A stretch of 64,000 bases of DNA from Hermodice carunculata (Eukaryota; Annelida; Polychaeta; Eunicida; Amphinomidae), in NCBI GenBank assembly GCA_964020975.1, contig OZ026620.1, positions 77,021,012 to 77,085,011 on the forward strand, in the 5' to 3' direction. Both the position numbers and the translations under genes were made by a program. This document shows positions 34,011 to 45,419 of the stretch, piece after piece (position 1 is the stretch's first letter; each line of letters opens with the position of its first letter). The notes below the pieces were generated by a model, which was not told the origin of the DNA, did no database searches, and worked only from the letters and a program-made list of their open reading frames with translations.

Positions 34011-34204
34011 TGGTAAAAAAAATGTGGAGAGACAGATTCCTCGCTCTATGAAGAGAAGAAAGAGAAAGAAGGCATAAAGTAAGACGACAACAAAGACATT
34101 GGAAAACAACAGTCAACTGCCTAAAACAGAAAGTTGCAAGAAGAAGAGCCAGAGAAATGGAATGAAGAGAAAAAGCTGACAGAGATGGACAGTTTAAAAT
34201 CCTC

Positions 34205-35135
34205 ATGGATGGCACTGCTGATATGTTCAACAGCCTAAATCAGAATATGGGCCAACGGCATACAGAAGAAAAACACAGACTCAAACTGAAGAATTTGGTA
34301 CAGACCATTCGTAAATATGATGGCAACATCGCTGCAGAAGTAGGAGAATGGATCGAGGAGGTAGAAATGACCATTCCGATAAGTCAACCTCTGGAATGTG
34401 TGACTCTCCAGATTGCAACAAGGACCATAACAGGACCACTCAAGAAAGAAGTTGAAAGATTCCTCGGATTGCAATTAAATAGACTTCAAACCTCTTGGGC
34501 TGATCTACGAGAGCATGTAAGAAAAGTTTTCTTATTTGCAAATGAAGACAAACGCCTGAAAAGTGAAGTAGAGAAGATTGCTCAATCTTCCTATGAAAGA
34601 TTAGGAGCCTTCAGCAGAAGATTTTGAGAAGCAGCAGTGAAAGCATATCCCAGAACCAGAAGTCCAGATGCAGAAAGATCTATAATAAAAGCTTATACCA
34701 AAGCCTTATATAGCTCTGATTCAGCAAAGAAGATAGAGGTGGAAGCACAACCAGCTACACTAGAGGAAGCTATAGCCTATGCAGAGAAAGAAGAAGCCAG
34801 ATTGGAGGTTTACAGAGGCCTTCAAAGGAATACCAGACAAACAGAAGAACCGATGGAAGTGGGCCAAGTAAAGTCTACAGAAATGGATCAATTGCTGAAG
34901 ATTATGCAGTCCTGTGCTAAATTACAAGACAGATTGGATGTCAGACTTGCCAAATTAGAAGAAATGACAAGATCAGGAAATAGACCGTCAAGGAATCAAC
35001 CAAGAAGAAAAACAGCCAAATGAAGTGTTTTTACTGTAACAAACCTGGACATAAAATCACAGACTGTTACAAGGAAAAGGCAGAAGAGAAATCTACACTG
35101 AGAGACAGAGCAACAAAATCATCACCTTTAAACTA
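34205..35135 (+). pseudogene. gag with zinc knuckle (fossil)
   Basis: Long helical text is seen (VGEWIEEVEMTIPISQPLEC, LQTSWADLREHVRKVFLF, then EEAIAYAEKEEARLEVYRGL), followed by a basic segment and CFYCNKPGHKITDCY, a CCHC knuckle. This is capsid and nucleocapsid of a gypsy-type gag. Confidence 0.6.
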
Positions 35136-35171
35136 GACACAGCAAGACGTTCCGCAGATCAACGATGGATA

Positions 35172-35456
35172 ATGACACTCACCTTAAGTGGATTGAAGTG
35201 TGTCACCTTAGTTGATATGGGAGCCTGTGTAACTCTCTTGCACAGGTCTATATTTGACAAGTTACGAAAAAGTACTGGCCGATCCAGACTTCTACAACCC
35301 AGTGGATCTGCGTACAGTGTTTCTGAACAAAAATTGAACACCCTAGAATCGACCCAAATTAAAGTAGACAATGCTGCCATCATTCCAGTATTGGTAGTGA
35401 GAGGCCTGACGCAAGAAATGATACTTGGACATGATGTCCTTGCCAATGGACATTGA
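35172..35456 (+). pseudogene. Aspartic protease domain (fossil)
   Basis: LKCVTLVDMGACVTLLHRSIF occupies the retropepsin active-site position, and MILGHDVLA is the closing (I/L)LG.D segment. The position after gag and before RT fits. Confidence 0.6.
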
Positions 35457-35699
35457 GTGGTGGATTATCCAACACAAATGTTAACCTGGTTTGGACGCAC
35501 CTGGCCCCTGAGAAAACTACAAGACACTGCCCAGACTGCGAGTTCTACTAAGACAACCCAGATGAAGAAAACTCCAAGAGGCACCAGACACAAGAAGATT
35601 GACGCTGTACTGAAGAAACAAGCAGACATCTTTAGTGAAAAGGAAGACCCACATGAACTCTACGAAACAGACCCCATCTGCATTGACACACAACGACAT

Positions 35700-36780
35700 G
35701 AACCAATCAAGCAGATGGCATACTGAACACCACTGACAAAAAGGACCATCATTGAAGAAGTGGACAAAATGTTAAAAGACAATATTATCAGACCAAGTTC
35801 AACCCTTGGGCTTCTCCAGTTACATTAGTTCCAAAGCCACATGAATCAACCTGATTTTGTGCAGACTATTGTAAGTTAAATAACATCACTATGAAGGACA
35901 GTTATCCCCTTCCACTGATCCAAGATATATTGAAAAATACTTCATTGGCTATGTTGTGCTGTGGGACTTGTTCTTCGACTCATAGTTATAGTGGAGGTAG
36001 AGTGTGTTTATAACGTTCCACATTCATAAATATCACAAAAACGATGTAGGTCTACTTTACTCTTTTGCTGTAAACTTAGCTGACTGACAAGTCGGGAGAA
36101 CTAAAAGGTGCTAGGCCTACCAGGTCTCTTTTTATTTTTGGCAGAAGTGATGAAATTGTGTTTTGGGTGGTTAGGCCTATACATTTTGGAAAAGAACTAG
36201 TGTCTGCAGTTCATGATGAATATTTCTAAGGTTGAGAGGACTGGTTTAAAACCACCAGTTGCCTTCTATGGGTGACTGCCTGTCCCAAGTCAGAAGTGAA
36301 ATTTGTTTCTATGCATTGGTATTGGAAGATAAATGTTGATGCTTTGGCAAGTCTGGAATCTCTTTGCTGTCATCGTTGGGTTTGGAATTTATGAATATGG
36401 ATCATGTTTTTCTGTACTATTTGATCAGGTAAGTGGTGCTAAGGTCTATTCAACCCTGGATCTCAAAAGTGGGTACTGATAAATCCCTATAGCTGATAAG
36501 GATATTCCAAAGACAGCCTTTATTTGTCATAAAGGACTGTATGGATTATTAAGGATGCCTTTTGGCTTAACAGATGCCCCTTCACAGTTTCAAAAATTAA
36601 CGGACAAAATTTTGTCTGGATTGATTGGAGTGTGCGCTCTAGTTTACATTGCTGACATTGTTATTTATAGTTCTGACCTGAATTCACATGCACAAGATCG
36701 AGCAGTAGTATTTGAACACTTGAAGAAAGCTAGTTTGAAAGTTAAATAGACAGAGAATAAGCCAGAGTGCCAATGCTGTA
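35700..36780 (+). pseudogene. Reverse transcriptase remnants around an inserted repeat (fossil)
   Basis: RTIIEEVDKMLKDNIIRPSS opens the domain. After about 0.45 kb of foreign sequence it continues with STLDLKSGY, LLRMPFGLTDAPSQFQKL and LVYIADIVIYSSDL, the last at the catalytic-box position. Sequence type: Ty3/gypsy. Confidence 0.65.
36085..36421 (-). repeat. Dispersed 0.34-kb repeat, copy B
   Basis: This is the reverse complement of 23,531-23,869. It sits inside the RT remnant of the env-bearing element, so it inserted after that element. Flanking sequence 35,960-36,084 also is not RT-like and may belong to the same insertion. Confidence 0.75.
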
Positions 36781-37299
36781 GACATACAAACTGGAGATAC
36801 CGTAATCTTCAAAGCACAAAGCAGTTAACTCTGACCTTGATGTGGGATCCGCAATTTGAGGTCATCCGCCTGCAAGGACCTGTATGATGGATAAGTCACC
36901 AACCGACAGGAAAATAAAAAATTGCACATAGAAACAAGTTAAAACTGGTCGACCCAAACCTTGTGTGGGAGGACATCCTGCCTAGACCAGTCCGTAACTC
37001 TAGAAAATCAGCTGTACCACAGACAATGCTACAGAGCAGCAAGCTGAACACACTGAGGAGGAACCAGCTGAACAAGACCAAGAGACTTGACAGTCTGTAG
37101 AAGAACCAGAAGTTGAACTGAAGACCAAGTCAAACCAAACTCAACCCATACCTACATTTGAGGAGTTTGCACGCCCATATAATACCAAATTTTGGAAGAA
37201 GCTGTTGATGCAACTAAGACAACCAGTGTACAGACCAGCAAAAAGACTATGCCTAGACCAATTGATGGAGCACTGATAATGGTTACTTTAGTAACTATT

Positions 37300-38960
37300 G
37301 CCACTGTGATGGAGGGAGCTGACATTCATTCTTTACCGGATGGAGTGTTGATTACAGGAAGAAGTTAACTCAAAATACAAGATGCTGAATGGACAAATCT
37401 AGTGACGTTAGATAAGACCCCAGCACATGGACATAATTCCCTATCAATATACAAATATGAAAAGACTGCTACAGACAACATCCATACCAGTTTCCCACAA
37501 GAAATAAAGGACTAAACGACTGGATAAAAAGATGGCATTATTAACCCAAATCGACAACAGAGTCACTATGACAGACCTTAAAATCCCAAACCATATACAT
37601 GAAGGAAGAAAAGAGGACTACAACATTTTTGGAGAAATAGCACATACTTTGCTTGGAGCAGCAACAGATAAAGATAACATACAGATCAAGCAGATTATCT
37701 CATCAACAAGAAAAGAACAGAGGAAAATAGTTTATTGCCTGAATCAAATGGTAACTGTATTGAACGATACTTATGAAGACGTTGATGCGGACAGACAACG
37801 GATAGGGATCATTGAACAATATCTTTCTACTGTTTTACGGACACAATATGAAGATATGAGGAATTATACAGGAGCCACTACAAGGTTTCTACGAACATTA
37901 TGGTTAATGCATAATTTTGAACCAGCAGTTACAATTTTTGAAGAATTAGTAAATAATTATTTGAGGACCTTAGACAAGTTTTATAGACAGAAAGCATTTT
38001 TAGAGTTAGGTAGACTAACCAAAGAGTCATTACCAACAAGTCAACTTCTAGAGCTGTTCAACAAGATACAAATACCCTCAAGAAGACCAGTAAAACCCAT
38101 ACAATGGTATTATAAACATGAGAGAGTAACTCCTATATGGCATTGCCACATGCTAACTTACCGTGTTAAGTTACCCTCAGTAAAGTAAAACCGTTATTGG
38201 TGGTATAATATTCATAGCTGGCCTTTACCCTATAATACGGCTGGATTAGCTCTCCAGGTATTAGTGAAACATACTGATGCAGGATTAAACCCACAGACTG
38301 ACGAGATATTCCATCTGAAAACCTGTACTGGATGGAACCCGATAGTGTACAGGACAGGCCCCATATGGTCCTGTACGTGGGCAATTCTGTCAGGAAAGAA
38401 AAAGCTAAGACATACATGTGAGGTAGCACTTACGAAAAGTAATGGTTTAACTGGGGCTGAGAAAATCGCTTTAGGTGCATACATTTTGGTAACTTGGGAA
38501 GAAACAGTCACTACAAAATGTATTTCTCCACCACAAGAATCCAGGACATTAGCCGCTGGAACTTATATAGTGAAAGTAAGACCAAAATGTAGTATTATTG
38601 GAGTAGGATGGACCTTACCTGGTATAACCGAACAAACTGGTCACCTTTCGATCCAAGCTCTACAAATTCAAAATATACCACCCATTAAAATTTGAGAACT
38701 AATTCCCGAAGGGGACGCCCTTAAGGAATTACAAAAGATTAAATTTAATGCTCTTAAACCAGTATCTAGAGTGCATTTAGCTCCAGTAATTGAACCAGAT
38801 GTAGAAAGAATTTTAAGCGATGCAGGACGCAGGATGTCACATATCCTGGGGAATGATTATGTTCGTGGCACTACTTACTCTGACAGTATGTGGAATCTTG
38901 GTATATTTATGTATAAAATGGGGACCTGAATTAGAGCTGCTGTTGAAGAGTTAACAGTAA
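37300..38960 (+). pseudogene. Envelope-like gene (fossil)
   Basis: The segment FGEIAHTLLGAATDKDNIQI is close to the conserved G..AH.LFG.AT..D region that follows the fusion peptide in gypsy/errantivirus envelopes and baculovirus F-type proteins. A long helical region follows (FEELVNNYLRTLDKFYRQKA), then a Cys-containing part (TCTGWNPIVYRTGPIWSCTW, CSIIGVGWTLPG). A hydrophobic stretch near 38,900 could be the membrane anchor. The gene is broken. Confidence 0.5.
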
Positions 38961-39654
38961 AACCAGCGAGTACCAAGGAAGAGTATTTCCAGTCCAAAGG
39001 TGAGGTGAAAGAAGAAAATGAGCAGCCATTTCATTCTTCTCTACAAGACCATCTGGGATACCACGAGAACAAATAAATACAGTTGAGACTTAACGAGCAC
39101 ATACAGTCTCACCATAAGATCCAATGAAAAGACCATCTTTTATACATAGCTCCTATTGTAAAAAGATGGCCAATCATACAGTAAAGGGAAAGCTAAAATT
39201 AACAAAAGAGTTAACAGGATGTACATAAGTCATTTTAACAAAATGAATGAGGAAATGGTTATCAAGACTTGACAACCAAACATGGTCAGCACTTAATTAA
39301 TGATGCAGCTGTGCTGTTATCAATGATGGAAGTCCCACTTCTGTAATGATTTCATTTAGCATATTTTGATGGTGATGAATGAAAACAGAGATTTATGAAG
39401 ATTAATGGATAATATTCACTATGAGTTGTAACAAATTCTACTATATTTACAACAATGAACCAGTTTGTGTGGGTAGAATACAATATTTGGATTATATGTA
39501 TAATAAGGATTAATGTGGTATGAAAATTATGGTAAAAAATCTTAAATTATATTTGAACTTATTGTACTCGAGAGCTGACCCTTATAGGTCATTTCCTGTA
39601 GAACAGAATTAGTTACCAGGAAATAAAATAGAGGGAACTGAACAAAGTCTCAGA
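38961..39654. other. Non-coding region after the envelope fossil
   Basis: AT-rich, with no supported coding. It probably includes the 3' non-coding part of the env-bearing element. No clear polypurine tract was found. Confidence 0.35.
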
Positions 39655-39900
39655 AAATGTGCACGGTTGGCGGATCTGCAACACGCTCGCCTTTCACCTC
39701 TGCAGCCCGGGTTCGATTCACGGCCGGGGAAGCATGTGGAAAGAGTTCCTACCACTCTGACTGTCCACTGTGGTTTTCTCCAAGTTCTTCAGTTTCCTCC
39801 ACCACACATGTAGGTAGGAAAGTATACTCCACCATCTGTGCCATGGAGAGTGATTAATATAGTCTTGGCCTGCTTCGCAATCCATGTAAAAGATATGGGT
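39655..39900 (+). mobile_element. tRNA-derived SINE, copy 1
   Basis: Pol III promoter boxes are visible: A box-like TTGGCGGATCTG at 39,667-39,678 and B box GGTTCGATTC at 39,710-39,719. A non-tRNA body follows (CCTACCACTCTGACTGTCC, GTTTTCTCCAAGTTCTTCAG, then CATCTGTGCCATGGAGAGTGA). The same boxes and body occur on the minus strand at 58,576-58,800, which establishes it as a dispersed family. The GTTTTCTCC..TTCCTCC core is similar to ones in other marine-invertebrate SINEs. Confidence 0.75.
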
Positions 39901-40290
39901 CTATACTTTTTTCAAATGTCCACTCCTACACATAGTAGGATTAATAACAGGAAGCTGAGAATTAATGACAGGAAAATACTGTCATAACAGTTTTAATGAA
40001 AAGATGATGAAATCACACATTTCGGAGGATATAAGTATAGCACCCTCAGTACAGAGGGACACAACAGAGAGGGAGAGCAGAGAATAAGTCAGACAGAACA
40101 GAGATTGGGCACCACAGAGAGAGACACAACAAGTCAGGGGAGAACAAGAGAGATGAGAACCATTCCAAATTGGACCCGGCGGACCATTTTGTTGTATTCG
40201 TCAACACTTTGTATGTACTACGCAGAATAAAATGTTCGCCTTGGAGATCTGAATTCAGTTTTATCTTCTTTACAGACTGAGATATCAAAT
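39901..40290 (+). other. LTR-like tail (uncertain)
   Basis: GGATATAAGTATAGC (TATA-like) at about 40,028 and AATAAAATG at about 40,227 are spaced as promoter and polyadenylation signal would be in an LTR. It lies about 1 kb past the envelope fossil. No partner LTR was found upstream of 34,100, so this stays a guess. Confidence 0.2.
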
Positions 40291-40439
40291 GCTCAGCCGA
40301 AACTGGAGACCCATGCAAAATCGTGTGAAGAAGCCACACTTCTGAAACCACCTCGATAGACCAGTCAGATGCGTATTACAAGTCTTAAAAAGTATTCTTA
40401 ATGTGTGGCACTTTACAGCCTGGTGCGGATTTATGACTT

Positions 40440-40978
40440 TCATGATTTTGGAAATAGTGTTAAGGTAAACCACCTCTATACTTCACCTGGCCCTTATATA
40501 GAAGTATATATTTTAGCACTGTCAGTCCCACTTCAAAAACTTCTGGAGTTAGAATGTAGAAACTAGTCTTTATCAACCAGCCTGACGACCTTGAGAATTT
40601 GGACAAAGCCCTAATTGAAGACTATCACAATGTGTAATATTAAAAGTCATAACTTAAACTCCAAGTTACCATTCAGAAACTAAGTTCACTAAAGTGACCT
40701 TTGAATTAATGCCAACTTCAAACTTGATCTAGCCCTAGATAAGGACTATCAGCCTTGTGTTATATAGAGATCCTATCATAAAAACTCTTTTTTTTTATCG
40801 TGCAGAAAACAAAACTTACTACAGTACCTCTGAAACCTTGGAAATAGGTGCAAGGTCAACTACCTTCACAGTTCACCCAGCCCTTATACTGGAGCATATA
40901 TATCTGGGCACTATCAAAGACATATCTTATAAACTTCTCGAGTTATGGTTGTGGTTATGCCCAAGGTCTCTTTACTGA
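40440..40978. repeat. Two diverged copies of a 0.39-kb unit
   Basis: AAGGT(A/C)AAC(C/T)ACC..TTCACC(T/C)(G/A)(G/C)CCCTTATA..GCACT(G/A)TC..AAACTTCT(G/C)GAGTTA occurs at about 40,461 and again at about 40,850. It is low-identity intergenic repeat DNA without coding. A poly-G run at 41,024-41,044 follows. Confidence 0.5.
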
Positions 40979-41160
40979 CTGACCAATATGAGCAAATCTC
41001 TATGCCTGGCCTTCTTCGGCGGCGGGGGGGGGGGGGGGGGGGGGCATGACAAGTATGCTCCACGCAGCTGGGTTTACTTTATCCAGTGGTTTCCTGCCAG
41101 TTTCCATCGGTCATACCACAGCAGCACCCAGGAAACCAGGTTATAATGACCTTTGACATT

Positions 41161-41790
41161 GTAACTATAGCGTTGTTCATGCATATGATGGGTAGGCTAT
41201 TCTGACTGGTTAACTGTGTTGACGTGGATGGACGTTTCGAGCTGTGGTGACATGGATAGGGTTATCCTCCAGTTTGTATCAGCAAGTATTTCTGGATAAA
41301 TAATACAGCTACAGTTATCAGATACAGCTACAGTTACAGGCTTAAGCATAGTAACGACGTCAGAACTAGGCCTATGTAACTATAGCGTAGTTCATGCATA
41401 TGATGGGTAGGCTCTTCTGACTGGTTAACTGTGTTGATGTGGATGGACGTTTCGAGCTGTGGTGACATGGATAGGGTTATCCTCCAGTTTGTATCAGCAA
41501 GTTTTTCTGGATAAATAATACAGCTACAGTTACAGGCTTAAGCATAATAACGACGTCAGAACTAGGCCTATGTAACTATAGCGTAGTTCATGCATATGAT
41601 GGGTAGGCTATTCTGACTGGTTAACTGTGTTGACGTGGATGGACGTTTTGAGCTGTGGTGACATGGATAGGGTTATCCTCCAGTTTGTATCAGCAAGTTT
41701 TTCTGGATAAATAATACAGCTACAGTTATCAGATACAGCTACAGTTACAGGCTTAAGCATAGTAACGACATCAGAACTAGGCCTACAGTT
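41161..41790. repeat. Tandem repeat, three copies of 197-214 bp
   Basis: Each unit starts GTAACTATAGCG (41,161; 41,375; 41,572) and ends with AGAACTAGGCCTA. Identity is above 95 % by eye. Units differ by an internal duplication: copies 1 and 3 carry CAGCTACAGTTATCAGATA plus CAGCTACAGTTACAGG, while copy 2 has CAGCTACAGTT only once. Confidence 0.9.
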
Positions 41791-42529
41791 TGGTTTTCGC
41801 TGGTACTACAGTGGTAGACCTAAAATATGTGCCCTAACATTCCTCATCCTCCACCTCCCACCCCAGCTTGTTCAAATTATTTGCATCACAAGAATAATGA
41901 GATAAACCATTAAGACAAATATAAAGGGAGGCTGTTGTGTTTCTTGAAGGTAAATTGTAACAACTGAACGTCCTTTCAAGTTTCATTTGTATTCATCATC
42001 GTGTGATTTCAACTTGATACCATTTACTGAAAAACTGCACAGTTGCAAGTCATTATAGCAAATTAATTTGTGAAAGGAACATATTATATTCATAAAAGTT
42101 GAAATTTAGAAGAAAGTTTTAGATATTACTAACCTTTATAAAATCGTGTCATTAGTGAGGAACCAGCACATAACTTGTTTCGGTGCCATTAATCCCTGGA
42201 CAAGTCACTCTGCTAACTGGTGGCACCATACAAACATCCCGAGCTGATGCGTTACGGAATATGATGCTCCTTTGTTAATAGGCCTACTTACACAAATGTG
42301 GCCCACATCACATAAATATAATTAAACTAATTTATAAGAAATAAGTCTACACCTAAAATTCATGATTAGACCTACCAAAATTGAATCATAAAATCATAGA
42401 CTTGTTCATACCAACTTGTACCCAACTTTTCCAGACCCTAATTAATTATGCATTGCATTGTTGCGGAATGTTGGCCTGATTGTCCAGTCAGCAAGTGGCC
42501 TAGTCGGGCCCATGCATTCATAGGGTATA
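41791..42529. other. Non-coding spacer
   Basis: AT-rich, no gene or structured repeat seen. Confidence 0.35.
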
Positions 42530-42975
42530 TGGGGGGAAAACGGGACAGGATGGGAAACGGGACAATTTACATGCCATAGCCTATATCTCAATAAAATCGA
42601 AAACTATGATGCTCGGTTACTTTTTTCTTAAAACTGCTATCTGTTATTCAAAATATAAACACTAGGGGGTGGTGTGATCTGCCATCACTTGGGCGTGGCA
42701 CGCTGAACACGCAGGCACCTCCTGTGTTTGCTCTTGCTTTTATGCAGATTTCTAAGAGCTTCAGGTAAGAACACCATACAACCTTAAGCCTCCCACTTCT
42801 CTAAGGTTTCAGGATTACAAAATCTTTTGTTTTTATAAGGAAAACAATAGTCAAGTGATGTAGTTTTTACTTAAATCTTGAAAATTTAACTACACAGTAA
42901 AATTTGCCGCCACTGAAAGTCACTGTCCCGTTTTCCACCCAGTCAGTAAAATTTGTGGGTGGGAAACGGGACACC
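42530..42975. repeat. Cluster of GGGAAACGGGACA motifs, two in a hairpin
   Basis: GGAAAACGGGACA and GGGAAACGGGACA occur in tandem at about 42,536-42,566. At 42,924-42,940 the motif is inverted (TGTCCCGTTTTCCACCC), and at 42,957-42,973 it is direct again, giving a 17-bp-arm hairpin with one mismatch. The two clusters bound about 0.36 kb, possibly the ends of one small element. No coding is evident. Confidence 0.45.
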
Positions 42976-45419
42976 TAGCAGAAATAAATTAAATCAATGA
43001 ATCGTGTATTTTTCTGTTATAGAAATACAGTAGTTGGCATAATGTAACACCGACATGCACAATTTATGACACAAGTACATGTATCAGTATTTAGCAGTGG
43101 CCCATCAGAAATAAAATCATTATTATGAGGTTCTAAATTATGATATCGTATCACATCTATCTAACTTTAGACTAAAAACTGAACTAGGCTGAACCTGAAT
43201 GATAAAACAGACCTGTGCACACACCCACATTAAATGTAGGATATTTTTGGCCTACCTATGTAGGTCTATAGATGTAGGATGCAACAACGACTACTGTAAC
43301 AACTAAGAAACCAACAAAGCGAAAAATAACATTTGCCGACATTCCTCCTGTACCAAAGAAAGAGGTATAATTCAGCCAGCGTGCTCGAACACCAAAATGT
43401 AAACAAAGCAGGGTGCACTTCTTGAAGTGAACCAAATAAACCTGAGTCCTATGAACTGGTCTATTGACAGGATGTTCTATTCCTAATTGATAGAGTAACA
43501 ATGCCTAGTTTCATGGAAAATAGTCCCTTTTAAATATGATTTTATTTGTATCATGAAACTAACATACTACCAACAAAAAAGAAATAAATATAATGACTTA
43601 TGTTTTTGTTATTTTTAGTTTCATATAGATTTCGCCTTCTGTATTTTTGACAATCACAGAAGAGGCTATCTGTAGCTGGGCATCACCTCCAAGCCTCTGT
43701 TATTTGCAATGACATACAGTAATCAATGAGACATCATAGAGCATATTACAAGTTATGCTGGTGCAAACATGTACATATTCACATCCCACCCACATTTTTC
43801 GACGTCGTTTGCTTCGCGAACTCGCGCGCTGTGTCAGTATTTCGCGGTCCAATCAATAATTCTATAATATATGTATATATTCTTTCTAACTAGTGGGGAA
43901 AAACAAAATGCAAACAAGGACTTGCCAGTCTAGGCTGTACTCAGGAAGACAGCACAAGGACTAGATGCAGTCGGACAGCGCCATGACTAAACCATACTTC
44001 CTTGTACCATGAACCCCAAACATGGCGTACACCCGACGGTGACTTTCACTTGATTTTACTGGCACTGGAACAGCATCAGGTGGCTCTCCGGTGAGCCACT
44101 GTTCCTCGATGGTACAGCACCAAAAACAAAAGACAAAAAACAAAAAAAAATGTATCATTCATTGTGGGAGTAGGTGGAATCTGATTCTTTATAGATTTTA
44201 CAGTTGTTTACACATTCACTGCTTATAGTCTATCCTTTTTCCGCGAAAACAGATGGTATCTAATTGTCCATCGATATTAAACAATTCTTAACACATTCAC
44301 GGCTTATATATACTTTTTCTGGCAAATTTTCTAAGGTTATTTTCTCAGTTTTCATCAACTACAATATCTCTACAAAATTTTCTTTGTTCTTGGTACCACA
44401 AATCATTATGTGTAGGCCTATATATACATAACAGATACTAATGAACTTCACAAAAATCTTACACGTAATAGTTTGAAAGGACACTGGCCTTTCTGGTATA
44501 CCGGTGATGTTAGATTTAGGACTGACAAGATATTCGTTTCAAGAACTAAGATATTGGCACTGACACTCAAAATTTTTCTTCAAAACAGTACGGATGAACT
44601 CATCAGTTTTGCAAACATGTTATAAATTATACTTTCTTTACCTGTTTTTCTTTACAAATCAGGTGCGGGAGGAGCACACATTATCTCAGAGGAATCTCAG
44701 GGTTTGAATTTAGCAGGTGCCTGATGTCCCAATGCAGGTTCAAATGCAGTTGGGCAAGTTTACTTTGCAACTTTGTTTCCCATTGGGCAAGTTAAAGAAA
44801 AGTGATTAAAGATATCAAGAGCTGATATTTTTTTCTGAGTTGTTACAAAGCTAAGTGTTCACTATACAGGTAAACTGCCACTGTTGCACAATTCAAGGCA
44901 AGCTCTATCAAGATGAGCACTGATTGATTCCAATTGATCTTGTGTACAGCTTTAAACACCTTTTCCATTATTAACCATGTACTAAGAAATGTGCAACCTA
45001 GCAGCTAAAATATCTTACATCATGTGGCCATTTGGAATAGGCAAAGCCCCTGAAAAGGGTGCAAAGGACACAGGGAAGAAAAGAATATAATTTAAGAGGT
45101 GGTGCTGGTGTCTCACCGGAAATGACTTTCAACATTGTTGATGAGGCTAGCCAGTTCATATTCTGTATGGAAAGACAATGACGCCACATGGTGCTGATAT
45201 TCAAGGCATGGAATTAAAATGATCCCATGAAAAACCAAGACTGTTCCACCATATTCCTTAAGTTAGAGGCCTTATGCGGCATGTTGTGGACTTTCAGGGC
45301 AAGGTGGGCACATGTGTAACTTTCCCACAGGGCACGTCAGACAAAAAGTTAAATTCTAACCCTGCCCTCATTAGCATTTCTTTCTCAACTTGTGAATGTG
45401 TGCAAACCCTAATGTGCTC
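42976..45419. other. Non-coding spacer
   Basis: No supported gene. A short CpG-rich patch (GACGTCGTTTGCTTCGCGAACTCGCGCGC split over 43,801-43,830) is unusual for this AT-rich DNA and could be a promoter trace. Minus-strand frames of 65-81 codons here match nothing known. Confidence 0.35.

Larger units (their letters stand above)
34100..39000 (+). mobile_element. Env-bearing Ty3/gypsy (errantivirus-like) element, broken
   Basis: Parts in order: gag (about 34,205-35,135, with a zinc knuckle at about 35,022), protease (35,172-35,456), reverse transcriptase (about 35,700-36,780, interrupted by an inserted repeat), then, without a recognisable integrase, an envelope-like gene (about 37,300-38,960). 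A 5' LTR was not found, and a 3' LTR is only suspected at about 39,900-40,290. It is an old, incomplete copy with roughly ten or more breaks. Confidence 0.65.

Noticed and set aside
39655-39730. Possible tRNA gene because of the GGTTCGATTC box
   Set aside because: No cloverleaf can be drawn, and the sequence continues into a body shared with a second copy, so it is a SINE.
41161-41790. CRISPR-like array
   Set aside because: Units are long, contiguous and without unique spacers; this is an ordinary tandem repeat in a eukaryotic genome.
43801-43860. CpG-rich promoter or CpG island
   Set aside because: The patch is under 60 bases long and no gene begins nearby.
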